NCBI RefSeq assembly: GCF_005406205.1
Contig: NZ_NXLZ01000003.1
Span: 99,106 to 163,105, forward strand
From: Campylobacter estrildidarum
Lineage (GTDB): Bacteria; Campylobacterota; Campylobacteria; Campylobacterales; Campylobacteraceae
DNA length: 64,000 nt
Reading direction: 5' to 3'
Shown here: positions 26,420-35,232 of the stretch, one piece after another
How positions within the stretch are numbered: position 1 is the first letter of the stretch
How the letters are laid out: each line of letters begins with the position of its first letter
Notes under the pieces: model-generated
Database searches by the model: none
The model's input: only the letters and a program-made list of their open reading frames with translations
What the model was told of the DNA's origin: nothing
Program-made: the position numbers and the translations under genes

Positions 26420-26889
26420 CTTATATATCTTCTAGCACCTATATAACGTGATTTCCAATAAGAATTACTCAAGCTAACCTCCTTAACTCCACCTTTAGAA
26501 GAAAGGTGTATAAATTTTCCTCTACTTGTATAAATTCCAACATGCATACCATTTGGCCCTCTACCTGTTTTAAAAAAAACCAAATCTCCAGTTTTTAAAT
26601 TTGACTTAGAAACTCTTATACCTGAATTTAATTGAGTGGTAGTTGTTCTTGGAATTCTTGTATTTAATTCTAATAAAGCTTTTTGAGTAAAGCCTGAACA
26701 ATCCGCACCTCTTTTTGTAGTACCTCCTAAAACATAAGGAGTTCTTCTCCATTCATAAGCAATTGATTTTAGTTTAGATTCTGCGTTTGAGGAATGATAA
26801 TTTGTTTTTCCCATAAAAGCAAAATTAGGATAAAAGCTACATCCAGTAATAAAAAATAAGGTCAAAAAAATAAAAAAAATTTGTATCAT
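26416..26889 (-). CDS. NlpC/P60 lipoprotein, predicted peptidoglycan endopeptidase
   Basis: 157 residues. The signal peptide ends in the lipobox FITGCS, giving a lipoprotein. The NlpC/P60 catalytic triad is visible: Cys in RGADCSGFTQKAL, His in GMHVGIYTS and a third polar residue in KFIHLSS. Such enzymes cut peptide cross-links in the wall. I chose ATG 26,889 because AAAGGAA lies about 8 bases upstream; an in-frame start at 26,916 inside nhaA would precede the signal peptide and is unlikely. Confidence 0.9.
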   Translation of the reverse strand: MIQIFFIFLTLFFITGCSFYPNFAFMGKTNYHSSNAESKLKSIAYEWRRTPYVLGGTTKRGADCSGFTQKALLELNTRIPRTTTTQLNSGIRVSKSNLKTGDLVFFKTGRGPNGMHVGIYTSRGKFIHLSSKGGVKEVSLSNSYWKSRYIGARRYIR

Positions 26890-26899
26890 TAAACTTCCT

Positions 26900-28069
26900 T
26901 TAAGCACGATTTGCAAAAAATCTAAGATAGATAAAGCCCCAAATTCCTGAACAAAATGAAGCTATTAAAATAGCAAGATTATCCGCATAATGAAATATAT
27001 CACTTACTTCATAAGCTAAACCATCAATAAATAAACTCATAGTAAAACCAATGCCTGTTAAAATACAAACTCCATAAAGTTGTTTTAAATTAGACCCTTG
27101 AGGTAAGTTGGCTAATTTAAATTTTATAGCAAAATAAGAAAAGACAAAAACTCCCAATTGCTTTCCTATAAAAAGTCCGAAAAATATTCCTATACTCACT
27201 CCTGAAAAAATAGCCTTTAGATCAATATTTGATAAATTTACCCCAGCATTTGCAAAGGCAAATAAAGGTAAAATAACAAAAGTGAGCCAAAATTTTAAAC
27301 TCTCATAAATTTCTTCTAAAAAAGGTTTTCCTTCTTTGGTAGCCATAGGAATAAAAAAAGCAGTGATAATCCCTGCTAAAGTAGCATAAACTCCGCTTTT
27401 TAAAACGCTAATCCAAAGAATTAAAGAACAAATGAAATAAAAAGATTTTCGCGTAATTTTTAAAATATTTAATATAAACATTATAAAAATAGTAATTGCA
27501 GCTACAGTAAAAGCAAAAATAGAAAGTTCAGTGGTATAAAAAATTGCGATAATTAAAATAGCACCCACATCATCAAAAATTGCTAAAGAAAGTAAAAAAA
27601 ATTTCAAACTTGATGGAATATGTTTACCACACATCATCAATATAGCTAAAGCAAAAGCTGTATCTGTAGCTGTTGGAATAGCCCAACCTTTAAGTGTATA
27701 AACATCTCCTATATTGATTAAAGTGAAAAATAAAGCAGGAACAAGTATCCCACCTAAGGCCGCTATAAAAGGTAATATTATATTTTTAGGATTTTTAAAA
27801 TCTCCATGTAAAAATTCTTTTTTAAGCTCAAGTCCGATCGCAAAGAAAAAAATTGATATTAATCCATCATTGATCCAAAGCAAAAAAGGTTTATTAAGCT
27901 CAAATTCGCCTACACTAAACCCTACCTTTAAATTAAGAAGATTTCGGTAATGCTCGCTAAAAAATCCATTTTGCACAAATAAAGCAAATATGGTAGAAAT
28001 AATGAGCAAAATTCCACCAAAAGTTTCACTTAAAAATATTTTTTTTAATTTGCAAAATATATCATTCAT
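26900..28069 (-). CDS. nhaA: Na+/H+ antiporter NhaA (second copy)
   Basis: A 389-residue inner-membrane antiporter with about 12 helices, for sodium extrusion and pH homeostasis. The ion-binding aspartate pair is in [26 protein letters not shown] and the [11 protein letters not shown] loop are also typical of NhaA. It overlaps the other nhaA by 4 bases and is a diverged tandem duplicate of it. Confidence 0.95.
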   Translation of the reverse strand: MNDIFCKLKKIFLSETFGGILLIISTIFALFVQNGFFSEHYRNLLNLKVGFSVGEFELNKPFLLWINDGLISIFFFAIGLELKKEFLHGDFKNPKNIILPFIAALGGILVPALFFTLINIGDVYTLKGWAIPTATDTAFALAILMMCGKHIPSSLKFFLLSLAIFDDVGAILIIAIFYTTELSIFAFTVAAITIFIMFILNILKITRKSFYFICSLILWISVLKSGVYATLAGIITAFFIPMATKEGKPFLEEIYESLKFWLTFVILPLFAFANAGVNLSNIDLKAIFSGVSIGIFFGLFIGKQLGVFVFSYFAIKFKLANLPQGSNLKQLYGVCILTGIGFTMSLFIDGLAYEVSDIFHYADNLAILIASFCSGIWGFIYLRFFANRA

Positions 28070-29214
28070 TTAATTATCTTAAGATATATAAAACCAACCA
28101 ATGCACTTAAAAAACTTGCTGATAAAATAGCTAGTTTATCCGCGTGTTCAAAAATATCACTATTTTTATAAGCTAAACCATCGATAAATAAACTCATAGT
28201 AAAACCTATACCTGTTAAAATACAAACTCCATAAAATTTAGAATATTTAATATTTTCGGGAAGTTTTGCAAGTTTGAATTTAATAGCAATATAACAAAAA
28301 GAAAAAACTCCTAGTTGTTTTCCTAAAAATAAACCTAGCACAATTCCAAGACTAACAGGCGAAAACAAAGCACTGATATCCATATCTTTGATATCAACCC
28401 CAGCGTTTGCAAAGGCAAATAAAGGTAAAATAAAATATACTACCCAAGGATTTAAATCTTTTAAAACCTCATGCAAATAAGGTTTTTTATTTGGAGTATC
28501 TAAAGGTATAAACAAAGCTATGATAACCCCTGCTAAAGTAGCATGAACCCCGCTCTTAAGCATTGCTACCCATAAAATTACTCCAATTAAAACATATAAG
28601 GATAAATGTGTAATATGAAAATAGTTAAAAATAAATAAAACTAAAATACATAAAAGACAAATAACCATTGCTAAAAATGAAAGTTGATCGGTATAAAATA
28701 ATGCAATAATAATAATCGCACCCAAATCATCAAAAATCGCTAAAGAAAGTAAAAATAATTTAAGGCTAGATGGAATTTTATTTCCCAAAAGCATTAAAAT
28801 CCCTACAGCAAATGCTATATCGGTAGCTGTTGGAATAGCCCAACCTTGCATGGCAAATTCATGAGGATGATTGATCGAAGTAAAAATCAAAGCCGGAAGT
28901 ATCATACCTCCTAAAGCTCCAAATAAAGGCAAAGAAACTGATTTTATATTTTTAAGTTGTCCTCTTAAAATTTCATATTTTAACTCAAGTCCTATACAAA
29001 GAAAAAATATAGCTATTAAACCATCATTTATCCATAGTTCTAAAGGTTTTGATATTTTAAAATGATCAAACCCTATTGTAAAATTAGCATGAAAAAGATC
29101 TGTATAGATTGGATTTAAAAAGGAATTTTTAAAAAACAAAGCTAAAAAAGTAAAAAATATTAGCAAAATTCCAGGAAAAGTTTCACTTAAAATTATTTTT
29201 TTTATAATATGCAT
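28066..29214 (-). CDS. nhaA: Na+/H+ antiporter NhaA (first copy)
   Basis: A 382-residue antiporter. The Asp-Asp pair is in [14 protein letters not shown] and [13 protein letters not shown] is conserved. It is closest to the promoter: a TATAAT box on the minus strand at 29,259-29,264. The two copies share many identical stretches, such as [20 protein letters not shown], but differ enough that the duplication is old. Two antiporters with different pH or ion ranges is an inference. Confidence 0.95.
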   Translation of the reverse strand: MHIIKKIILSETFPGILLIFFTFLALFFKNSFLNPIYTDLFHANFTIGFDHFKISKPLELWINDGLIAIFFLCIGLELKYEILRGQLKNIKSVSLPLFGALGGMILPALIFTSINHPHEFAMQGWAIPTATDIAFAVGILMLLGNKIPSSLKLFLLSLAIFDDLGAIIIIALFYTDQLSFLAMVICLLCILVLFIFNYFHITHLSLYVLIGVILWVAMLKSGVHATLAGVIIALFIPLDTPNKKPYLHEVLKDLNPWVVYFILPLFAFANAGVDIKDMDISALFSPVSLGIVLGLFLGKQLGVFSFCYIAIKFKLAKLPENIKYSKFYGVCILTGIGFTMSLFIDGLAYKNSDIFEHADKLAILSASFLSALVGFIYLKIIK

Positions 29215-29258
29215 TTATACTCCTAAAGGAATTTTGTTCTTTATGGATTTTAATTCGG

Positions 29259-29264
29259 ATTATA
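29259..29264 (-). promoter_or_regulatory. Sigma-70 -10 box for the nhaA-nhaA-NlpC-murI-map run
   Basis: Minus-strand GCTATAATCC about 45 bases before the first nhaA ATG. All genes down to map are separated by less than 12 bases or overlap, so one transcript is plausible. Confidence 0.5.
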
Positions 29265-29303
29265 GCAAAAAATACTAAAGAAATAATTATTTTTGGGTGA
29301 GAA

Positions 29304-29327
29304 TTAGGATGTAAAACTACATCCTAA
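29304..29327. terminator. Hairpin between the YjfB-like gene and nhaA
   Basis: A perfect 10-bp inverted repeat, TTAGGATGTA / TACATCCTAA, with loop AAAC, just downstream of the YjfB-like stop. The minus-strand tail is not U-rich, so its strength is uncertain. Confidence 0.5.
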
Positions 29328-29339
29328 AAATTAAGATAT

Positions 29340-29522
29340 TTAAGCGTAAATATCCAAACCACTAGAGCTAGAAGCTTGTGGAGCGGAGGCTTCAGAGACA
29401 TTCTCCATACCTTCAATAAGCTTACTCATTAATGTTTCATTTGTATCCATAGATTTTTTTAATACAGAAGTATTAACCGCTGTCAATAAGTTCGCATTAC
29501 TCATGGTTGCATCTGAAATCAT
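29340..29522 (-). CDS. YjfB-like putative motility peptide
   Basis: A 60-residue, Ser/Thr/Asn-rich protein with no signal peptide. The pattern MISDATMSNANLLTAVNTSV, then KKSMDTNETLMSKLIEGM, resembles the YjfB family of putative motility proteins; by position Cj1656c. A strong AGGAGG ribosome site precedes the ATG and a sigma-28-like promoter lies about 47 bases upstream, consistent with late flagellar expression. Molecular role unknown. Confidence 0.75.
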   Translation of the reverse strand: MISDATMSNANLLTAVNTSVLKKSMDTNETLMSKLIEGMENVSEASAPQASSSSGLDIYA

Positions 29523-29568
29523 ACTTTCCTCCTTATTTTAAATATAGTCTTATAAAAGACACTTAACT

Positions 29569-29576
29569 AATATCGG
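29569..29576 (-). promoter_or_regulatory. Sigma-28-like -10 box before the YjfB-like gene
   Basis: Minus-strand CCGATATT matches the FliA -10 (CCGATA core). A TTAA element lies 16 bases upstream of it. The predicted leader is about 40 bases and carries AGGAGG. Confidence 0.55.
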
Positions 29577-29688
29577 AATTTTTTCTTAAAAATTAACACC
29601 TTTAAAAAATATTTTATAAATCATGATAATCTTTGGTAAAAATTATATTATTTTAGTCTTATTTAAGATTATTGATATTATACTTTAT

Positions 29689-29703
29689 TGATAATAAATA
29701 TTA
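29689..29703. promoter_or_regulatory. Fur-box-like operator before the ftr1/p19 operon
   Basis: TGATAATAAATATTA, identical to the box before exbB except for the central base. It ends 20 bases before a TATATAA -10 candidate at 29,724. The preceding ~110 bases hold further TGATA-type repeats. Confidence 0.6.
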
Positions 29704-29756
29704 TTTTTATAAAATCATTTCATTATATAAAACAAAATTAAGGAAATAAGATTTAG

Positions 29757-31826
29757 ATGAAAATTTTTAAGGTTGTATTTTTTAGTCTTGTATTCTTTTT
29801 AACAAGTTCTGCATTTGCAAAAATTGATGATTATGTAACCGAATCTAATACTATTAAAAATATATTAAAACAAAGTCTTGCTTTATACAAACAAGGAGAC
29901 AACCAAGGTGCAAAAAAACTAAGCGAAGATGCATATTTTCAACATTTTGAAAATATGGAGGGTCCTATAGGTCGAAATATAGGTCGAAAAGCTATTACAA
30001 TGGAGCGTAAATTTGTTAATTTGCGTCGTATGTATAAAGAAAAAGCTCCTTTAGAACAAATCAATGCACTTATTGATAGTCTTTATTATGATTTAGACGA
30101 AATTGCTCCTATATTACAAAATGGATACAGGCTAAAAGCAGAAGCTAGTGAAACAAATTACGATAAGGCAGCTGCAGAAAAGTCTAGCTTAGAAGCTAAT
30201 GCTAAACGAGAAGCTGATGCCGAAAATTTAATTGCTCAAATAATGGGAGTAAAAACGAGCGAGCTTAATCAAAGTAAAACTAATCCTAATACAACCGCAT
30301 CAAATATTAAAGAAAATAGCATTGATTCAGATCTTCAGGCAGCAGCTTCTATGGATGCAAGATTACAATTTATTCTTGATAATATTTCCACTAAATTTAC
30401 CTTGGCTGCAAATGCCTTTAAAAACGGAAATTATGATGAAAGTAAAAATTTATTAAATGATGCTTTATTTAATGATTATCGTAATACAAAAGTTGAAATT
30501 CTAATCAGTAAATTTACCAAGGCAGGAAATGATCAAAAATTTCAACAAGCTCTAAGAGCTTTGATACGCAAAGTTGATGAAAAAAAAGTTGATGAAAAAA
30601 AACTAAGAGATGATTTAGACAATATAGAAGAGCAGCTTTTTGATGTATTTTTACAAATTCCAAATTCAGAACTTTCAAAATTAAAATTAAAAGGTTTTAA
30701 TAATGAAAATCAAGGAAAAAATTATGCTAAAGTAGGAGATGATATTAAACTTGCTTTAAATGAAATTTTAAATAATTATGATGGTTTTAATATTTCAGCT
30801 ATTAATGATTTACAAAATACTTATTTAGACATTTTTGAAGCTAGTGGAATGGAAAACAAAATAGGGGCGGTAGATAGTAATTTGAAATTAAAAATTGAAA
30901 GTTTATTTTCTCAAAGCGTTGCATTAATCAAAAATAGCGCCGATAAAAAAGAGCTAAAAGCTACTTTTGATGAATTAGAAAAATTCATCCAGCAAGGCAT
31001 AGATAAAATTCAAGATTCTACGCCTTATTCTCTTTTTATATGGGCTTTAGGAATTATCATACGCGAAGGTTTAGAAGCTTTAATTATCGTTGTTGCTATC
31101 GTATCTTATCTTGTTCAAAGTGGTAATAAAAATCGCCTCAATATAGCCTATAGCGCACTTTTTACCGGAATCATACTCAGCTTTATTACAGCTTTTGCTG
31201 TCTCTTGGCTTTTTAAAGAAAATGCGGGGCAAAGTAGAGAACTTATAGAAGGCATTACTATGCTTATAGCTGTTCTTTTATTATTTTATGTTGGATTTTG
31301 GTTGCTTTCAAACGCACAAAATAAAAAATGGGCTAGTTTTATCAAGCAAGGTGCAATTGATGCTATTTCAAACAATAGCGCAAAAACACTTTGGATTACC
31401 GTTTTTCTAGCTGTTTATAGAGAAGGTGCGGAAACGGTTCTTTTTTATCAAGCTTTGCTTTTTGATGCAAAAACCAGTACGGATTTAAGTGCTATATTTG
31501 GGGGACTTGGACTTGGAATTTTAATTTTAATTGTTTTATATTTTCTTTTAAAAGCAGGAGCTATTCGCATCCCTGTTAAGCAATTTTTTTATATCACCTC
31601 TTATATAATCTTTTACATGGTATTTGTTTTTACAGGCAAGGGTATAGCAGAGCTTATAGAAGGAAAAATCATCCTTCCTAGTTTAGTTCCTATGAATTTT
31701 GAACCTATATTATGGCTTGGAATTTATCCTTACTATGAAACTTTAATTCCTCAATTTATAGTCTTAATTTTATTAATCATTGGTATTTTAATCACAAAAC
31801 AAATTTCAAAAAAAGGAGTAAAATGA
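29757..31826 (+). CDS. Ftr1-family iron permease with large periplasmic domain
   Basis: 689 residues, corresponding to Cj1658. A signal peptide (about 1-21, ending SSAFAK) is followed by a helical periplasmic domain of about 400 residues and a C-terminal membrane domain of about 7 helices. The two iron-relay motifs of Ftr1/EfeU are REGLEA (436-441) and REGAE (555-559). With P19 it imports iron across the inner membrane. A short in-frame duplication (KVDEK twice) lies near residue 275. It overlaps p19 by 4 bases. The Fur-like box predicts induction under low iron. Confidence 0.93.
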   Translation: MKIFKVVFFSLVFFLTSSAFAKIDDYVTESNTIKNILKQSLALYKQGDNQGAKKLSEDAYFQHFENMEGPIGRNIGRKAITMERKFVNLRRMYKEKAPLEQINALIDSLYYDLDEIAPILQNGYRLKAEASETNYDKAAAEKSSLEANAKREADAENLIAQIMGVKTSELNQSKTNPNTTASNIKENSIDSDLQAAASMDARLQFILDNISTKFTLAANAFKNGNYDESKNLLNDALFNDYRNTKVEILISKFTKAGNDQKFQQALRALIRKVDEKKVDEKKLRDDLDNIEEQLFDVFLQIPNSELSKLKLKGFNNENQGKNYAKVGDDIKLALNEILNNYDGFNISAINDLQNTYLDIFEASGMENKIGAVDSNLKLKIESLFSQSVALIKNSADKKELKATFDELEKFIQQGIDKIQDSTPYSLFIWALGIIIREGLEALIIVVAIVSYLVQSGNKNRLNIAYSALFTGIILSFITAFAVSWLFKENAGQSRELIEGITMLIAVLLLFYVGFWLLSNAQNKKWASFIKQGAIDAISNNSAKTLWITVFLAVYREGAETVLFYQALLFDAKTSTDLSAIFGGLGLGILILIVLYFLLKAGAIRIPVKQFFYITSYIIFYMVFVFTGKGIAELIEGKIILPSLVPMNFEPILWLGIYPYYETLIPQFIVLILLIIGILITKQISKKGVK

Positions 31827-32359
31827 AAAAAATTTTATCAAGCGTTGCTATAGCAGCGATTGCAAGTATCAATCTTTTTGCAGGTGAAGTGCCAATTGGC
31901 GATCCAAAAGAATTAAATGGGATGGAAATAGCCGCTGTTTATCTTCAACCAATCGAAATGGAACCAAGAGGAATTGATCTTGCAGCATCTTTAGCAGATA
32001 TTCACTTAGAAGCAGATATTCACGCAACTAAAAATAATCCTAATGGCTTTCCTGAAGGATTTTGGATGCCTTATCTAACCATAGCTTATGAACTTAAAAA
32101 TACGGATACTGGAGCCATTAAACGCGGAACTTTAATGCCTATGGTTGCGGATGATGGTCCTCATTATGGTGCTAATATCGCTATGGAAAAAGACAAAAAA
32201 GGTGGTTTTGGAGTGGGTAATTATGAACTCACTTTTTATATTTCAAATCCTGAAAAACAAGGATTTGGACGCCATGTTGATGAAGAAACTGGCGTAGGTA
32301 AATGGTTTGAACCTTTTAAAGTTGATTACAAATTTAAATACACAGGCACACCTAAATAA
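31823..32359 (+). CDS. p19: P19 periplasmic iron/copper-binding protein
   Basis: A 178-residue periplasmic protein with signal peptide (about 1-20, ending INLFAG). It matches C. jejuni P19 closely: GDPKELNGMEIAAVYLQPIE, LEADIHATKNNPNGF and MVADDGPHYGANIAME contain the Met and His residues that bind copper in the known structure. It works with the Ftr1-like permease in iron uptake. AGGAG precedes the ATG. A long AT hairpin follows the gene. Confidence 0.95.
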   Translation: MKKILSSVAIAAIASINLFAGEVPIGDPKELNGMEIAAVYLQPIEMEPRGIDLAASLADIHLEADIHATKNNPNGFPEGFWMPYLTIAYELKNTDTGAIKRGTLMPMVADDGPHYGANIAMEKDKKGGFGVGNYELTFYISNPEKQGFGRHVDEETGVGKWFEPFKVDYKFKYTGTPK

Positions 32360-32367
32360 TTCCCAAA

Positions 32368-32402
32368 TTTTTAGAAATTCTTAATAATAGAATTTCTAAA
32401 AA
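32368..32402. terminator. Long AT-rich hairpin after p19
   Basis: A perfect 14-bp inverted repeat, TTTTTAGAAATTCT / AGAATTTCTAAAAA, with a 7-base loop, starting 9 bases after the p19 stop. No strong U tract follows on the plus strand. It may stop part of the transcription or protect the 3' end of the p19 message within a longer operon. The remaining ~140 bases to the next gene are AT-rich with a weak -10-like sequence. Confidence 0.55.
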
Positions 32403-32543
32403 TACTTCTTATTCTTTAAAAAATAAAATCTTGATTAATTTTAATATCTTAAAAATCTTTATACAAAAATTTATTTATTTTTTACACTTGTTAAAGTTTT
32501 TTATGTAATAATAACTCTTATCAATATAAAAAAGTGAAAGATT

Positions 32544-33947
32544 ATGAGCATATATTTTGTCAATTTTATTTCCAATATTTTGCCCTTAAGCGTTTTAATA
32601 GCTTTTATAAATCCTGACAAAAAATACATTACAAAAAGCTTTATAGCGGTTTTTTTGGGATTTTTATTTGGATACTTTGCATTTTTTATATCTGCACAAT
32701 TTTTAAAAACTGATAATTTGATATTTAATTTCAATTTTATTTTTATAGCTTCTTTGCTCGTAAGTTTTATATTTTATTTTTGGGAAAAGTTTAAAATTTT
32801 AAATTTAATATTATCAACCATTATAAGTTTTTGTATAGCTTTAAATTATTATTATATCAATCAAGATTTACCTATATTTAGCAATTCTTTATTGGATAGT
32901 CAAACAATTACATCTTTAGGTTTTATATTCTTAGCTTTCATTATTTGTATTTTAATCTTTTTCTTTTTAAGATGGCAAAAAACAATCAATAAAAAAGCAA
33001 GTTTTGTTGTCTTTTGTATCGTTATCTTTGTAGAAATGGATCGTGCTTTAGCTAATATTTTACTCACTTTGATGAGAAATTCAATTATTGATACTGAAAC
33101 TTTTTTGGTTAGCTTTGTTGGAAAAAGCAATTATTTTGGTACTTTTAAAATTTATCTTTATATCATTTTAATCCTTATTCTTGCTTTTTTAAGTTTAAAA
33201 ATTCGCCAAAACAATATCAATAAGCATACGATTTTAGATATTAAGTATCGCAAAGATAAGGCAAAAAATCATCTAATCAATTCTTATTTTTCGAGCGTTT
33301 TTATAAGCTGTATAGTTAGTTTTTGTATCGTTTTGTATTTTTTTATGATCAGTTCTAAACCTTTGGTTATAGATGAACCTAAAGAAATTTTACCTAACGC
33401 TGAGGGCAAATTTATCTTTGATGTGGCTCTTTTAAGGGATAATAAACTCCATAGATTTGCCTATGTAACAGCTGAAGGTAAGGTTGTGAGATTTTTTCTA
33501 ATCAATAAAAGAGAAGATAGAGACTCTCCTGTCGCTGTTTTTGACGCTTGTATGATTTGTGGAGATATGGGATATATTAAAAAAGATGGAGAATTAATCT
33601 GCATTTCTTGTAATGTCCGTATTTTCCTACCAAGCGTAGGAAAATCAGGTGGTTGCAATCCTATTCCTTTAAAATACACTTATGATGGCAAAAATATTAT
33701 TATCGATGTAAAAGATGTAATTGCTGGATCTAATTATTTTAGTCAAATCAAAGAAATTCAAGTAATTGATCCTGTCTCAAAAGATAAACTCATTAACATA
33801 AAAGCACCTTTTTCTTATAGTTATAAAGGAATTACTTATTATTTTATTAATGAAAAAAACTATGAAGAATTCAAAAAAGATCCTTTAAAATTTATTGAAG
33901 AAACTGAAGCTAAATTTTTGATCCAAAGGAGAAATGATGTTGGCTAA
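32544..33947 (+). CDS. Membrane protein with DUF2318 and YHS-like C-terminus
   Basis: 467 residues, corresponding to Cj1660. About 8 hydrophobic helices cover residues 1-270, followed by a cysteine-rich periplasmic domain of DUF2318 type: CMICGDMGY (C336, C339), CISC and GGCNPIPL. The last ~50 residues (YKGITYYFINEKNYEEFKKD) look like a YHS domain. In related iron systems such membrane proteins are thought to handle reductant or iron for the Ftr1 pair. GAAAG precedes the ATG. It overlaps the next gene by about 11 bases. Confidence 0.82.
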   Translation: MSIYFVNFISNILPLSVLIAFINPDKKYITKSFIAVFLGFLFGYFAFFISAQFLKTDNLIFNFNFIFIASLLVSFIFYFWEKFKILNLILSTIISFCIALNYYYINQDLPIFSNSLLDSQTITSLGFIFLAFIICILIFFFLRWQKTINKKASFVVFCIVIFVEMDRALANILLTLMRNSIIDTETFLVSFVGKSNYFGTFKIYLYIILILILAFLSLKIRQNNINKHTILDIKYRKDKAKNHLINSYFSSVFISCIVSFCIVLYFFMISSKPLVIDEPKEILPNAEGKFIFDVALLRDNKLHRFAYVTAEGKVVRFFLINKREDRDSPVAVFDACMICGDMGYIKKDGELICISCNVRIFLPSVGKSGGCNPIPLKYTYDGKNIIIDVKDVIAGSNYFSQIKEIQVIDPVSKDKLINIKAPFSYSYKGITYYFINEKNYEEFKKDPLKFIEETEAKFLIQRRNDVG

Positions 33948-35232
33948 AATAATTCTTAATTCTATTTTTAAAAATAAAATTCAAAAATTCTTAGCCTTTC
34001 TCACTTGCTTTTTAGCTACTCTTTTGCTTTGTATTATGCTAAATATTACTTTAAGCATAGGCAATGAAGTCACAGAACAATTAAAAAGTTATGGATCAAA
34101 TATACTTGTTTTACCTAAAGGATCTAATTTAAATATTGAAATTGGTAATGAAATTTATGAACCTTTAAAAAATAAAAACTATCTTAAAGAGAAAAATTTA
34201 TACATGATTAAAGATATTTATTGGCGTAATAATATCACAGCATTAGCTCCTTTTTTAGATGGAAAAATCACAATTAAAAAAGATGGTAAGCTTATAAAAA
34301 CCCTATTATATGGTACTTATTTTAGTCAAGCGATTAAAATAAAAGATGATGATGATTTTGTAACAGGAATTCAAACTCTTTATCCTTATCTTAAAGTAGA
34401 AGGAAACTGGGCAAAAGATGATAGCAATGAAATTATGCTTGGTGAAGATTTGGCTAAAAATTCCAAACTAAAAATAGGACAAAATATAACACTCCTTGGA
34501 GAAAATAATATTTCAAAAGAAGTTAAGATTGTAGGAATTTTATTACATACAAATCCTAAGATGTCAAATAAAATCATTGCTCCTTTACACCTTGTCCAAG
34601 AATTACTCAACAAACAAGGGCTTTATTCAAGTGCTGAAGTTAGAGCTTTTACTATACCAGAATCCGCACTTTCTGAAAAAGTACGCCGCTTAGGAGAGGA
34701 AAAACTCGATCAAGTTGAATACGATAAATGGTATTGTTCTGCTTATGTAGGCTCTATTGCCAGTCAAATCAAAGATGGACTTCCTGGTTCTGATGTAAAA
34801 GTGCTAAATGCTATAAGCGATGCTCAAAATTTAATCGTTAAAAAAATTCAATCTTTAATGTTAATCACTTGCATTATTTGCATCATTGTTTCAAGCATAG
34901 CCATTTCAAGTCTTATGAATTCAGAAATTCATCGTAGAAAAAAAGAAATAGGTCTTTTAAAAGTCCTTGGAGCTAATACTTTTCAAATTTATTTAATCTT
35001 TTCTAGTGAAAATTTAATTGTAGCCTTTATCGCTGCAATTTTCGGATTTTTATTTGGTATAGGAATTTCAGAAATTATTAGTCTTAATATTTTTGGCTAT
35101 TTTATCGATATTGCTTTTATAGCCTTACCTTTGAGTTTAGTTTTTGCTGGCTTAATAGCTATAATTGGCTGCTTAATCCCTATAAAAAATATTTCCAATC
35201 TTTCTCCAGTAGAGGTGCTTTATGGAAAATAG
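33937..35232 (+). CDS. FtsX/MacB-type ABC permease (first)
   Basis: 431 residues: an N-terminal helix (about 15-35), a large periplasmic MacB-PCD-like domain, and three C-terminal helices of the FtsX type (RRKKEIGLLKVLGANTFQIY precedes helix 3). Corresponds to Cj1661. AAAGGAG upstream favours the second of two adjacent ATG codons (33,937); 33,934 is possible. Partners are the next permease and the ATPase. Substrate unknown; the context is iron uptake. Confidence 0.85.
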   Translation: MLAKIILNSIFKNKIQKFLAFLTCFLATLLLCIMLNITLSIGNEVTEQLKSYGSNILVLPKGSNLNIEIGNEIYEPLKNKNYLKEKNLYMIKDIYWRNNITALAPFLDGKITIKKDGKLIKTLLYGTYFSQAIKIKDDDDFVTGIQTLYPYLKVEGNWAKDDSNEIMLGEDLAKNSKLKIGQNITLLGENNISKEVKIVGILLHTNPKMSNKIIAPLHLVQELLNKQGLYSSAEVRAFTIPESALSEKVRRLGEEKLDQVEYDKWYCSAYVGSIASQIKDGLPGSDVKVLNAISDAQNLIVKKIQSLMLITCIICIIVSSIAISSLMNSEIHRRKKEIGLLKVLGANTFQIYLIFSSENLIVAFIAAIFGFLFGIGISEIISLNIFGYFIDIAFIALPLSLVFAGLIAIIGCLIPIKNISNLSPVEVLYGK

